A stretch of DNA of 33,825 nucleotides, from the NCBI GenBank assembly GCA_030536145.1, contig JAUNQN010000033.1, positions 1 through 33,825 on the forward strand, given 5' to 3'. The DNA is from Akkermansia sp. (lineage in GTDB: Bacteria; Verrucomicrobiota; Verrucomicrobiia; Verrucomicrobiales; Akkermansiaceae). Below, in pieces: positions 16,291-24,304 of the stretch; the stretch's first letter is position 1; every line of letters begins with the position of its first letter. The notes beneath the pieces are model-generated. The model was not told the DNA's origin and did no database searches. It worked only from the letters and a program-made list of their open reading frames with translations. Position numbers and translations under genes: made by a program.

Positions 16291-17364
16291 TCAGAGTGTT
16301 TCCCCGCTGCGCAGGGCGGCGGGTATGTAGTTGCAGAGGGGTTCGGCGGCCATCATGTCGCCGGAAGAGCCGTAGGCGCGTGCGCGGGAGCCGCCGCAGA
16401 GCCTGCGGTACTCGCACTTGCCGCACTTGCCGCCCAGCGCGTCGTCGTCCCGCAGTTTCAGGAACAGGGGGTGCGTGCGGTACACGGCGGCCAGGTCGTC
16501 GGTGCGCACGTTGCCGGCGGTGATGGGCAGGAACCCGCTGGGCTGTATCTCACCCGTGTGGGAGATGAACACCACGCCCTTGCCGTCCCGCGTGGGCACC
16601 ATGTGGCGCGGGGGCGGGGTGCCCTCCGTGCGCGCGGCTTGCATGAGCTTGCGGCGGTAGTGGTGGCCCTCCGTGGTCTTCACGGCAAAGGGCAGGGTGT
16701 GGCGCAGTTCCGTCAGGCGCTGCCACACGGCCTCCGTTTCCTCGGCGGTGGTCAGCTCGTCCATGGTGGCGCGGCCGGTGGGCACCAGCATGAACACGCT
16801 CCACACGTCCGGCTGAATCTGCTTCATGAGTTCTATAAAGGCGTCCAGCTCCGGCAGGGTGGTGCGGGAAAGGGTGGTGTTCACCTGCAGCATGATTCCG
16901 GCCCCCTTGGCCTTGCGGGCGGCCTCCAGCGTGCGCTCAAAGGTGTGCGGCACGCGGCGGAAGGCATCGTGCGTCTCCTGCGTGGCGCCGTCCAGGCTCA
17001 GGCTCAGGCTCACCACGCCCGCCGCCTTCAGCTCCGCAAAGTCCGTGTTCAGCAGGCGTGCGGTGGCTGCCGGGCTCAGGGATACCCGCAGCCCCTTGCC
17101 CGTGGCGTAGCGTATCAGGTCCATGATGTCGCGCCGCATCATCGGGTCTCCGCCCGTGAGCACCAGCATGGGCGGGTTCAGCTCCGCTATGCTGTCCAGC
17201 AGCGCCAGGGCCTCCGTGTGGTCCAGCTCCTCCGGGTGCGCCTGCGGCTGCGCTATGGCACGGCAGTGCCGGCAGGCCAGGGCGCAGGCCCGTGTGACCT
17301 CCCAGAAGAGGATGAACGGACGCTCTGCAAAATCAATGCTGCTGCTGTGGGGGTGCGACGCCAT
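16291..17364 (-). CDS. AhbD-like radical SAM/SPASM protein (possible haem synthase)
   Basis: This 357-residue protein has a radical SAM motif, C27-x3-C31-x2-C34 (TRACALACRHC), a glycine-rich LTGGDPMMR, and a SPASM region with KCGKCEYRRLCGGSRARAYG and a late cysteine in EPLCNYIP. AhbD oxidatively decarboxylates iron-coproporphyrin III to haem, and pairing with AhbC 12 bases downstream supports that role. One difference matters: AhbD usually has Cys in a QPCGYL motif, while this protein has QPSGFLP, as I recall for the related TIGR04053 family. Its identity as a haem synthase is therefore likely but not certain. The ATG at 17364 is chosen over an upstream TTG because a promoter lies directly before it and the TTG overlaps the -35 box. 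Confidence 0.7.
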   Translation of the reverse strand: MASHPHSSSIDFAERPFILFWEVTRACALACRHCRAIAQPQAHPEELDHTEALALLDSIAELNPPMLVLTGGDPMMRRDIMDLIRYATGKGLRVSLSPAATARLLNTDFAELKAAGVVSLSLSLDGATQETHDAFRRVPHTFERTLEAARKAKGAGIMLQVNTTLSRTTLPELDAFIELMKQIQPDVWSVFMLVPTGRATMDELTTAEETEAVWQRLTELRHTLPFAVKTTEGHHYRRKLMQAARTEGTPPPRHMVPTRDGKGVVFISHTGEIQPSGFLPITAGNVRTDDLAAVYRTHPLFLKLRDDDALGGKCGKCEYRRLCGGSRARAYGSSGDMMAAEPLCNYIPAALRSGETL

Positions 17365-17371
17365 GGCGCGG

Positions 17372-17400
17372 ATTCTACCCGATTTTGTCTCTTTTGACAA
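17372..17400 (-). promoter_or_regulatory. promoter of the AhbD-like/ahbC operon
   Basis: TTGTCA (17400-17395), 17 bases, TAGAAT (17377-17372), then 7 bases to the ATG. This predicts a leaderless mRNA for the operon's first gene. Confidence 0.65.
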
Positions 17401-17463
17401 GTTCTTATATAGGCATACGCGCGGGCAAAATGAAAAGTTTTTGCAAAACGCGTGATAAAATGC

Positions 17464-17492
17464 TTGACAGAGGGTGCCTGTTGGGGTATCTT
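17464..17492 (+). promoter_or_regulatory. rpsU promoter
   Basis: A perfect TTGACA (17464-17469), 17 bases, then TATCTT (17487-17492). It leaves a leader of about 36 bases before the rpsU ATG. The leader is rich in A and C (catcatacatcaat just before ATG) and holds no Shine-Dalgarno. Confidence 0.8.
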
Positions 17493-17535
17493 TCCTGCCC
17501 GTTCCCGGACATTATCAACAACATCATACATCAAT

Positions 17536-17778
17536 ATGCGTTCCGTCACCGTACGTAAAGGAGAACCGATCGACCGCGCCCTCAAGCGCCTCAAGACCAA
17601 GCTCGACACCGAAGGCATCCTCGAGGAGATGCGCCGCCGCCGCGCTTTTGAAAGCCCCATGGACGAGAAGCGCCGCAAGGCCCGCTCTGCCAACAAGCGC
17701 AACAAGGTGAAGTGGCACTACACCAACAAGGAAGAGATTCCGGCCGCTGCCGTGACTCCCGCTCCTGTGGAGGCCTAA
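17536..17778 (+). CDS. rpsU: 30S ribosomal protein bS21
   Basis: bS21 binds the 30S platform near the 3' end of 16S rRNA, where the anti-Shine-Dalgarno lies. The 80-residue protein matches the family: the SVTVRKGEPIDRALKRLKTKL start, the RRRAFESPMDEKRRKA centre and a basic middle. It extends past the common length of about 70 with an alanine/proline-rich tail (PAAAVTPAPVEA). The upstream part of the open frame is not used, since the ATG at 17536 gives the canonical start. It is a single-gene unit with its own promoter and terminator. Confidence 0.95.
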   Translation: MRSVTVRKGEPIDRALKRLKTKLDTEGILEEMRRRRAFESPMDEKRRKARSANKRNKVKWHYTNKEEIPAAAVTPAPVEA

Positions 17779-17804
17779 GCTGAACCGTCTGGGAATCTTT
17801 CCTG

Positions 17805-17836
17805 CGGGGCAACCGGAAACGGTTGCCCCGTCTTAT
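17805..17836 (+). terminator. rpsU terminator
   Basis: A perfect 10-bp stem (17806-17815 with 17820-17829, extendable by one C-G pair) closes a GAAA tetraloop. It is followed by gtcttatt, a weak T tract, 27 bases after the rpsU stop. Confidence 0.8.
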
Positions 17837-17889
17837 TGCCCGCGTTTGCCGGCAAGGGAAAGAAAATGCATAAAAGTTGAACTTTGGTA

Positions 17890-17918
17890 TTGACACCGCG
17901 GCAGAACTGCGCTACAAT
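17890..17918 (+). promoter_or_regulatory. tRNA-Ser promoter
   Basis: A perfect TTGACA (17890-17895), 17 bases, then TACAAT (17913-17918), 14 bases before the mature tRNA. It is among the strongest promoters in the window. Confidence 0.85.
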
Positions 17919-17932
17919 CTGCCCGCACCTTT

Positions 17933-18023
17933 GGAGCGGTGGCTGAGAGGCTGAAAGCAACCGTTTGCTAAATGGTCGTACAGGCTTTAACCTGTACCGG
18001 GGGTTCGAATCCCCCCCGCTCCG
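17933..18023 (+). tRNA. tRNA-Ser, anticodon GCU
   Basis: The 91-base sequence folds as a class II tRNA. The acceptor arms GGAGCGG and CCGCTCC pair, with G as the discriminator. The anticodon arm ACCGT/ATGGT encloses the loop TTGCTAA, giving anticodon GCT, which reads AGC and AGU. A long variable arm follows (GTACAGG, loop, CCTGTAC), as expected for serine, and the T arm contains GGTTCGAAT. The 3' CCA is not encoded and must be added after transcription. Confidence 0.95.
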
Positions 18024-18027
18024 TCGG

Positions 18028-18077
18028 AGAAAGGGCCGTTTATCCTCACTGAGAGGGTAAACGGCCTTTCTGTTTTT
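18028..18077 (+). terminator. terminator after tRNA-Ser
   Basis: A long stem (18028-18042 with about 18057-18070, one bulged G) is followed by TGTTTTTT. It starts 5 bases after the tRNA. Confidence 0.85.
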
Positions 18078-18113
18078 TCGGGTGCCGCCGAAGGTCTGGA
18101 TACAGTTTTTTGC

Positions 18114-18142
18114 TTGCCATGCGGGGGCGCGGGGAGTATGTT
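18114..18142 (+). promoter_or_regulatory. promoter of the S6-like protease gene
   Basis: TTGCCA (18114-18119), 17 bases, TATGTT (18137-18142), then 10 bases to the ATG at 18153. The predicted leader is about 4 bases. The intervening AGGGGGTGGT is G-rich but does not match the AGGAGG core. Confidence 0.65.
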
Positions 18143-18152
18143 AGGGGGTGGT

Positions 18153-20927
18153 ATGAGGATAACGAATTTCCTGCGCGGCCTGTTGGCCGGAATATTTTGT
18201 GTAGGGGTCACGCTGCCGGCGGGTGCCATTACCTGGCACCCGGATGTGGCGGTGGAGACGTATAGCGATTTTGGGCAGAACTGCGGGCGGTTCAGCGTGA
18301 AAGGGCTGAATGAGCTGCAGAAGGCGCGTGCCAAGGCGGGGGTGGCCATCACCTATACGGGCGGGCAGGCGGATTTTGTGCTGCCGCACGGCTTGATTTC
18401 CTTTGAGAGCCAGGGAGACAACGGCGCATACGCCGCCATAGCGCCCAATGCCATTGCCACCGTGCAGCACAATGGCGTGCAGAATCCCACCTTCACGGGC
18501 CGCTATGTGGGCATGGAGCATTCCATCCACTATAACGGCATCGAGTACCGCCAGTCTGAGAAGGACGTGTTCCTGCTGACCCCGGCGACGGATTACAAGA
18601 TAACCCGCCTGAACAAGCTGGTGACGGACGTGGAGCCGGCGGTGATGTTCCCCGGTGTGGAGGGCGACACGCTGAACATGCAGCTTATCTACCGCTCCGG
18701 CGCGGGTACCATGGTGCGCACCACGCGCGTGAACGGCGAGGTGAAGCATGAGCTGGCGCAGAAGCCGTACATGTACATCCTGGGCGGTATTGCCGCCATA
18801 GAGACCACGGGCGCGCACAACTGGATAGGCAAGCCTGGCAAGGGCGACGACGACAGCTGCAGCGGCACCAGCTGGGTGGAGTGGGGGCAGAACTACATCT
18901 CCCCGGACAAGGCGCCCTTGCCCTACTCCGGGCATGAGGGCGATTCCGGCTCCCCCGTGTGGTGGTGGAGCCCGGAGCGCAAGCGCTACGAGTTTGTGGC
19001 CACCATGCAGGGCATGAACGGCAACGGCGTGACCTATTACACCGCCGCGCCGGACTGGACCGCCAAGAAGCTGGAGAGCTTCACCCGCAGCGTCACCCTC
19101 TCCGGCAGCACGGACAAGGTGGAGATTACCCCGGCCAATATCGACACCGGCCGCACGGTGGACGACCCCAAGAACAAGGCCGCCGCTCACCCGTACGAGG
19201 GCAGGGTGCTGGTGAACGGCAAGGAGGCCGCCCGCTATGTGGGCTTGAAGGAGGGCACGGACTACTGGAAATCCTTCCTGGACCTAGTGGACAAGCCGGA
19301 CTGGTTTGCGTACAATCCTGCCAAGTACACCAACCCAGCCGTGAGTATTGCGGACCTGTTCCTTACGGAGAACCTGCGCCTGACCGGCAGCGGCAAGCAC
19401 AGCATCACCGTGGATGCCCCGGTGGAGATGGGTATAGGCTATGTGGAGCTGCAGGGCAAGGCTTCCTTTACGCTGAAAGGCAAGGGGGAGCTAAACTGCG
19501 CGGGCTTTATTGTGGGAGAGAGTACCACGCTGACCACCATGCTCACCCCGCAAAAGGACACGGTGCGTGAAATCCGCAAGGTGGGCCCCGGCACCCTGGT
19601 GGTGGCGGGGGAGGGCCCCAACACCGTGAACCTGATGCTGGGCGGCGGCACCACGCGCCTGCAGCGCCGGGGCGGCCAGGCCGCGGAGGCCGTGCATGTG
19701 GCCAACGGCGCCACGCTGGTGCTGGAGGGGGATAACCAGGTGGCGCGCAATGTGACCCTGGGCTACGGCGGCGGCACGCTGGACCTCTGCGGCCACGCCT
19801 ATTCCGGCGATGCCCGCAAGCTCACCGCGCAGACGCAGGATGCCACCCTGTGCAACAGCAAGGGAGCCGTGACGTATGAGGTGCCCGTGGAGGCGCTGGC
19901 GGGGCAGGGACCGTACCTGCTCTCCTTCACGGATGCTCCCGGCGGCTCCCTGAAGGTGGAGTTCAAGCCGGGCAGCAAGCCTGAACCCCTGTACCTGGCC
20001 TGCACGCACACCAAGCTCACCCAGCCGGGCAGCGGCTGGTTCATCAGCGGTGTGCAGATGGTGCTGGCCGGTACCAACACCGTACACGGCATGGGTTCCA
20101 AGGACGGCAGCTCCCCGGACCGCCTGGTGCGGGAGGATGATTGGCACTATGCGGATGCCGCCACCCCTGTGACCGTGGGGGACGCGGGTATTTTTACCCT
20201 GGGCGGCCACGCACGCCTTACCGGCAAGGTGACGGTGGAGAAGGGCGGCACCTTTATCATGGCATCCCCCTTTGAAAAGGCGCAGGAGTACATAGAGGGC
20301 GGTGCCGCGCCGGAGGATACCGCCACCGTGGCCGACTACGCCGGGCTGAAGGGAGCCCTGCGCCTGGAGAGCGGGGCCAGGGTTACGATTCAGACACCCC
20401 TCAAGGAAGGCTCCTACACCTATGCCGGCCGTGTGTCGTCGGACAAGACGGCCGTGACCAGTGTGCGCGGCTGCGGCGGCCGAGTCTGCCTTTCCAACAA
20501 GGACAGCAAATACGGCGTGCTGGTGCTGGAGGGCAATGCGCTGACCGACAGCCCTGTGCGCGCCAAGAAGGTGGAGATGGTGGCCGGGAACTACAAGGGG
20601 GTCAAGGTGGCTGTCTGCGGCGGGGCAAAGAAAGGCGGCTCCACCAAGGTGGACGGCACCAAGCTCCCCGTGCTGTACGTGACCTGCATGGAGGGCGGCA
20701 CCCTGCAGGCTGACGAGCTTTCCATTGTGGTGGGCAACGAGGTGTTCAAGGACGGCAAGCTGCCCGCCGCCATGGAAATCCGCCTGGGCACCAAGGAAAA
20801 GCCCGTGAAACTGGGCAAGGTGGGCAAGGTTTCCGTGCGCATCAAATCCTCCACCGCGCACGCCAAGTCCTGCACCGCCACCCTGGTGGAGAACAAGGGC
20901 CAGACCGTCATCCGCGTGCAGCTGTGA
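18153..20927 (+). CDS. secreted S6-like serine protease with autotransporter-type repeats and no beta-barrel
   Basis: This is a 924-residue secreted protein. Residues 1-25 form a signal peptide ending in AGA. The next 260 residues look like the chymotrypsin-fold domain of the S6 family (IgA1 protease and SPATE autotransporters). The triad is visible: H106 in IATVQHN, D147 in TDYKITRLNKLVTDVEPA and S265 in EGDSGSPVW. The long C-terminal part is glycine-rich and repetitive, as in passenger beta-helices, with an autotransporter-repeat-like GPGTLVVAGEG near 475. It ends in VIRVQL, and I see no C-terminal 250-300 residue beta-barrel, which S6 autotransporters need for export. Its substrate and its route across the outer membrane are unknown. 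The ATG at 18153 gives the clean signal peptide and follows a promoter. Confidence 0.8.
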   Translation: MRITNFLRGLLAGIFCVGVTLPAGAITWHPDVAVETYSDFGQNCGRFSVKGLNELQKARAKAGVAITYTGGQADFVLPHGLISFESQGDNGAYAAIAPNAIATVQHNGVQNPTFTGRYVGMEHSIHYNGIEYRQSEKDVFLLTPATDYKITRLNKLVTDVEPAVMFPGVEGDTLNMQLIYRSGAGTMVRTTRVNGEVKHELAQKPYMYILGGIAAIETTGAHNWIGKPGKGDDDSCSGTSWVEWGQNYISPDKAPLPYSGHEGDSGSPVWWWSPERKRYEFVATMQGMNGNGVTYYTAAPDWTAKKLESFTRSVTLSGSTDKVEITPANIDTGRTVDDPKNKAAAHPYEGRVLVNGKEAARYVGLKEGTDYWKSFLDLVDKPDWFAYNPAKYTNPAVSIADLFLTENLRLTGSGKHSITVDAPVEMGIGYVELQGKASFTLKGKGELNCAGFIVGESTTLTTMLTPQKDTVREIRKVGPGTLVVAGEGPNTVNLMLGGGTTRLQRRGGQAAEAVHVANGATLVLEGDNQVARNVTLGYGGGTLDLCGHAYSGDARKLTAQTQDATLCNSKGAVTYEVPVEALAGQGPYLLSFTDAPGGSLKVEFKPGSKPEPLYLACTHTKLTQPGSGWFISGVQMVLAGTNTVHGMGSKDGSSPDRLVREDDWHYADAATPVTVGDAGIFTLGGHARLTGKVTVEKGGTFIMASPFEKAQEYIEGGAAPEDTATVADYAGLKGALRLESGARVTIQTPLKEGSYTYAGRVSSDKTAVTSVRGCGGRVCLSNKDSKYGVLVLEGNALTDSPVRAKKVEMVAGNYKGVKVAVCGGAKKGGSTKVDGTKLPVLYVTCMEGGTLQADELSIVVGNEVFKDGKLPAAMEIRLGTKEKPVKLGKVGKVSVRIKSSTAHAKSCTATLVENKGQTVIRVQL

Positions 20928-20961
20928 TTGCGGCGTGGCCGCACGTTGCGTATGCGCAGGC

Positions 20962-20990
20962 TTGCCTGCGGAGCGGGTATCTGCTATGCT
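20962..20990 (+). promoter_or_regulatory. promoter 6 bases from the ATG at 20997
   Basis: TTGCCT (20962-20967), 17 bases, TATGCT (20985-20990), then GGGCGC and ATG. The layout is almost identical to that at 13798-13833, where TATGAT is followed by GGGTGC and ATG. Confidence 0.65.
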
Positions 20991-20996
20991 GGGCGC

Positions 20997-23090
20997 ATGG
21001 AAAACAGAAACACCCCTGTGCGCTTGAGTGATATGTGGGAGGGGCGGTGCGCCGCCATCCTGCTGGCGGTCACGTGGATAGCCTCCATGACCCTGGCCGG
21101 TGCCAACGCCTACTCCTATATGCCGCTGCTGGGCGGGCTGATACTGGTGGTGGCCCTGGCGGTGCTGGGGCTGCTGCGCGGCGGCAAGGTGGTGCGCCTG
21201 GGTTGGCAGGGCTGGTGTTCCCTGGCGGCGGGCGGGTATTTCCTGGTGCGCTGCCTTCTGGAGCCGTGCGCCGTGGTGGAATCGTGGCGGGAGAGCTGCA
21301 TCATCTGCGCCTGTTTTGTCTTTTACGGCGCGGGCGTGCTGTGGGCGCAGGGCCGCGGCGGCAAATGGGTGCCCTGCGTGCTGGGGCTGGCGCTGCTGCT
21401 GAACATGGCGGCATACTGGCTGGCCCGCATGCCGGAGGCGCGCGTGGAGTGGTTCGGCCGCCCGGCGGTGGGGCTTTCCGGGCAGAACAGTCTGCCCGTC
21501 ACTCTGTATGTGTACAAGAATTTTGCCGGCATGTTCCTGATGCTGGCTGGCTCCCTGCTGGTGCTGCGCCCGGTGTGGGGGGCAGGTCGCTCATGGAAAT
21601 CCTGTCTTGGTTCGGCTGTTGGCCTGGCGGGCGTGGTGCTGGCGTTTTTCTGCGGCACGCGTTCCGCGTTTGTCCTGCTGCCGCTGCTGCTGGTGCTGGG
21701 CATGGGGCTGTGGCTGCTGCTGCGCATCTTCTCCGGGCGGCGCCTGGGAACGGCCGGCGGCGTGGTGCTGGCTGTGCTGGTGGGTGTGTGCTGTGTGGCG
21801 GGGTATGAGCTGTTTGCCGTGGATACGTGGCTGGAGTCCCTGGCCAGGGTGGATTCCCACCTGCGCTATGATATCTGGAAATGCGTGTGCGCCGTGGCCG
21901 GCGGCGCTCCCGCATGCGGGTTCGGGGCATCTTCCGCCGGGTGGATGATTGTACCGCTGTTCAACGAGTGGGAGTGGCCCAACTACGCGCACAACGAGTA
22001 CCTGCAGGCCTGGTGTGACTACGGTGTCGTCGGCGTGGGCTGCATGCTGTTTGTGCTGATGGTGCATCTGGTGGAGGGGGTGCGCGCCCTGGCATCCGAG
22101 TACACGGAGCAGCAGCGCCGTGTGCGCGTGGCTGCAGCCCTGCTGGTGCTGGCTGCCCTGGCGGCGTGTGCCGTGGTGGATTTCGTGTGGCATGACTTTT
22201 CCCTGGCCGGCATGGCCGCCTTTGCCTGCGGCGTGCTGGGTTCCCCGTATCCGCGCAGCAGCCAGGGGCTCTTTTCCTCCCGCCTGTGGGCGGAGGGCAG
22301 CCGCCCGTCTGTGCTGCCCGTGCGTGCCATGGGTGTGCCGGGGCGCCTGCTCCTGGGCTGCGCGTATGCTGCCGTGGCGGCGTGCTGTGCGTGTATGCTG
22401 CCGCGTCTCTGGAAGCCCTGGGTGGCCCAGTGGAAGTACAACTGCCTGGCCCGGATTCCGTATGAGGAGAATGATGCCGCCCGCCATGCCCTTACAGCCT
22501 CCCTGGTGCCGGAGTACCCGGATACTGCGCTGATGGACGAATACTGCATGCTGCCCGTAGACGGTGAGCAGCTGGGGGAAAGGGAGCGGCTGCTCAAGAC
22601 GGTGCTGGCCGCTAATCCGCACCAGCTCTTCACGGTGACTATATTGGCGGACAACCTGATGGCCCAAGGACGCCACCGGGAGGTGGAGATGCTGCTGCGC
22701 CGTTCCTACCCGCAGGAGGGACTGCCCAACTGCATGCTCAACAACTGGGCCTCCTACTATATGGTGAACCTGCTGGAGTGGGGGCAGCAGGAGATGCTGG
22801 CCGGCAACGTGGAGCGTGCCTTCTCCATGATGGAGTATGCACTCAATATAGCCTCCAAGTATAGTCCGTCCTTCCGCCTTCTTTGGCGGAGTGGCCCCCA
22901 GCCCTGGGCGGCGGATGGAGGACCGCACCCCAACCTGAAGCCGTTTGTCAAGGCTCGCCGCAGTGACGTGGCATTTTTCAAGGAACTGGGCACGGACAAG
23001 GACGACTCATGGCAGGAGCCGCTGGAACCCGGCGGCAAGCGTGCCCTGTATCCCGCCCTGCAAAACAGGGATGAAAAGGCCGCCAAATAG
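20997..23090 (+). CDS. O-antigen ligase (Wzy_C) family polytopic membrane protein with a C-terminal soluble domain
   Basis: This 697-residue protein begins with about ten membrane helices (roughly 18-370). It has the marks of the Wzy_C/O-antigen-ligase superfamily: GTRSAF at about 220-225, a conserved arginine in LRYDIWK near 290, and a periplasmic AHNEYLQAWCDYGVVG at 331-346. Such enzymes join or polymerise undecaprenyl-linked glycans at the periplasmic face; some glycosylate proteins. After a few more helices, the last 220 residues are soluble, probably periplasmic and helical in a TPR-like way. Which glycan it handles cannot be told from sequence, and no other cell-surface glycan genes are nearby. 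The ATG at 20997 sits directly after a promoter. Confidence 0.8.
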   Translation: MENRNTPVRLSDMWEGRCAAILLAVTWIASMTLAGANAYSYMPLLGGLILVVALAVLGLLRGGKVVRLGWQGWCSLAAGGYFLVRCLLEPCAVVESWRESCIICACFVFYGAGVLWAQGRGGKWVPCVLGLALLLNMAAYWLARMPEARVEWFGRPAVGLSGQNSLPVTLYVYKNFAGMFLMLAGSLLVLRPVWGAGRSWKSCLGSAVGLAGVVLAFFCGTRSAFVLLPLLLVLGMGLWLLLRIFSGRRLGTAGGVVLAVLVGVCCVAGYELFAVDTWLESLARVDSHLRYDIWKCVCAVAGGAPACGFGASSAGWMIVPLFNEWEWPNYAHNEYLQAWCDYGVVGVGCMLFVLMVHLVEGVRALASEYTEQQRRVRVAAALLVLAALAACAVVDFVWHDFSLAGMAAFACGVLGSPYPRSSQGLFSSRLWAEGSRPSVLPVRAMGVPGRLLLGCAYAAVAACCACMLPRLWKPWVAQWKYNCLARIPYEENDAARHALTASLVPEYPDTALMDEYCMLPVDGEQLGERERLLKTVLAANPHQLFTVTILADNLMAQGRHREVEMLLRRSYPQEGLPNCMLNNWASYYMVNLLEWGQQEMLAGNVERAFSMMEYALNIASKYSPSFRLLWRSGPQPWAADGGPHPNLKPFVKARRSDVAFFKELGTDKDDSWQEPLEPGGKRALYPALQNRDEKAAK

Positions 23091-23152
23091 GATAACCACC
23101 CGCCTTTTTTGCCCGTTTCCTGCAAAAAAATGCGCCCGCCTGCGTTTTCCGC

Positions 23153-23182
23153 TTGCAATGGCGGGAAAAAAATGCAGAATAA
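23153..23182 (+). promoter_or_regulatory. possible promoter for the Pro/Ala-rich protein
   Basis: TTGCAA (23153-23158) is followed after 17-18 bases by AGAATA/GAATAA (23176-23182), about 40 bases before the ATG at 23222. The -10 box is poor, so this is tentative. Confidence 0.35.
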
Positions 23183-23221
23183 AGGAAATGCGTTAGCCCG
23201 CATTCAGACTTTACTTACATT

Positions 23222-23908
23222 ATGAGCACGCCTCCACCTCCGCCTACAGCCCCGCGTCCTGTCCCCCCGGCAGTACCGTCCCCTGTTTCTGCACCCAAGC
23301 CCCCCATGGCTCCCGGTGCTCCCGCTGCTCCCGCTGCCCCCGCAGCGCCGGCGGCTCCCCGCCTGACCCCCACGGTGCCGCTGAGCGTGCCCGCCAAGCC
23401 TGCAGCTCCTGCAGCTCCCGCAGCGCCCAAGGCTCCCACGGTGCCGCTGAGCGTGCCTGCCAAGCCAGCGGCTCCCGCTGCTCCCGCAGCGCCCAAGGCC
23501 CCCACGGTGCCGATGGGTGCGCCCGCCAAGCCTGCAGCACCGGTTCCTGCCCCTGTGGCTCCGGCCTCCAAGCCCACGGCCACGGTGGCTATGCCCACGG
23601 CCACGGTTCCGCTGTCCAAGCCGGGTTCCCCCACCACTCCCGCCGCTGGCCTGACCCGCCCCGCCGGGTTCAACCGCCCCGTGCAGGAGGAGAAGGAAGA
23701 GGTTCCCACCCCCACCTGGCTGCTGGTTGTCTCCTGGATTGTGGTCATCATCATGCTTGTGTTCTGCTACCAGCAGTTCACCATCGACCAGCATGGCGAG
23801 CGCCACACGGAACCCACCCTGGGCTGGCCGTCTGACTCCGTTCCCGCCGCCGGTGACGAGGATGGCGGTGACGCCCCCGCTGCCAGCTCCGACGAGGACG
23901 ACGAATAA
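23222..23908 (+). CDS. Pro/Ala-rich single-pass membrane protein
   Basis: I do not recognise a family. The 228-residue protein has a long disordered N-terminal part (1-155) made of Pro, Ala, Val and Lys, including about 2.6 copies of a 22-residue repeat of the form PTVPLSVPAKPAAPAAPAAP plus KA (residues about 50-107). An acidic patch (QEEKEEV near 155-161) leads into one membrane helix at about 165-186. A short acidic tail follows, ending in DEDDE. There is no signal peptide, so the Pro-rich part probably faces the cytoplasm, with the tail outside. TrxA is encoded 46 bases downstream. Confidence 0.8.
   Translation: MSTPPPPPTAPRPVPPAVPSPVSAPKPPMAPGAPAAPAAPAAPAAPRLTPTVPLSVPAKPAAPAAPAAPKAPTVPLSVPAKPAAPAAPAAPKAPTVPMGAPAKPAAPVPAPVAPASKPTATVAMPTATVPLSKPGSPTTPAAGLTRPAGFNRPVQEEKEEVPTPTWLLVVSWIVVIIMLVFCYQQFTIDQHGERHTEPTLGWPSDSVPAAGDEDGGDAPAASSDEDDE
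23369..23542 (+). repeat. 66-bp tandem repeat inside the Pro/Ala-rich gene
   Basis: Units begin at 23369, 23435 and 23501, an exact 66-base period kept in frame. The first two copies are nearly identical at the DNA level; the third diverges after about 40 bases. Copy number may vary between strains. Confidence 0.8.
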
Positions 23909-23915
23909 GGAAATC

Positions 23916-23944
23916 TTGAACGAAACCGGGATTTTCCGTGTCTA
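23916..23944 (+). promoter_or_regulatory. candidate trxA promoter
   Basis: TTGAAC (23916-23921), 17 bases, TGTCTA (23939-23944), then 10 bases to the trxA ATG. The -10 box is weak but the spacing matches the other promoters here. Confidence 0.45.
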
Positions 23945-23954
23945 ACCAACCGTT

Positions 23955-24278
23955 ATGGCATTACAGATTACTGAAAGCAACTTTGAGGAGGAAGTCCTGA
24001 AGTCCCCCGTTCCCGTGCTGGTGGATTTCTGGGCAACCTGGTGCGGTCCCTGCAAGATGATCTCCCCCATCGTGGACCAGATTGCCACGGAGATGGCCGG
24101 TACGGCCAAGGTGGCCAAGGCCAACGTGGACGAGGGCGGCAACCAGAACCTGGCGACCCGCTTCGGCATCCGCTCCATCCCCACGCTGCTGTTCTTCAAG
24201 AACGGCGAGCTGGTGGACACCATCGTGGGTGCCACCTCCAAGGACAACATTGTGGCACGCCTGCGCGCCTGCATGTAA
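23955..24278 (+). CDS. trxA: thioredoxin
   Basis: Thioredoxin is a cytoplasmic dithiol reductase for proteins. The 107-residue length is standard. The active site is WCGPC (C30 and C33, in [12 protein letters not shown]), and the cis-proline is in [12 protein letters not shown]. There is no signal peptide. It may be read from its own weak promoter or with the Pro/Ala-rich gene 46 bases upstream. No Shine-Dalgarno precedes the ATG (AACCAACCGTT). A strong terminator follows. Confidence 0.95.
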   Translation: MALQITESNFEEEVLKSPVPVLVDFWATWCGPCKMISPIVDQIATEMAGTAKVAKANVDEGGNQNLATRFGIRSIPTLLFFKNGELVDTIVGATSKDNIVARLRACM

Positions 24279-24304
24279 CCTTGGCCCCCTCATAGATAAC
24301 TTCC

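Noticed and set aside
15334..17397. A 687-codon plus-strand open frame opposite ahbC and the AhbD-like gene
   Set aside because: The translation is low-complexity, and the radical SAM genes on the other strand explain the sequence fully.
23369..23542. 66-bp repeats considered as a CRISPR array or minisatellite outside genes
   Set aside because: The repeats are directly adjacent, in frame, without spacers, and encode a regular Pro/Ala motif.
23204..23806. Glycine/serine-rich or glycine/alanine-rich minus-strand frames opposite the Pro/Ala protein
   Set aside because: Complement of Pro and Ala codons gives Gly and Ala/Ser codons automatically. No promoter or start site supports them.
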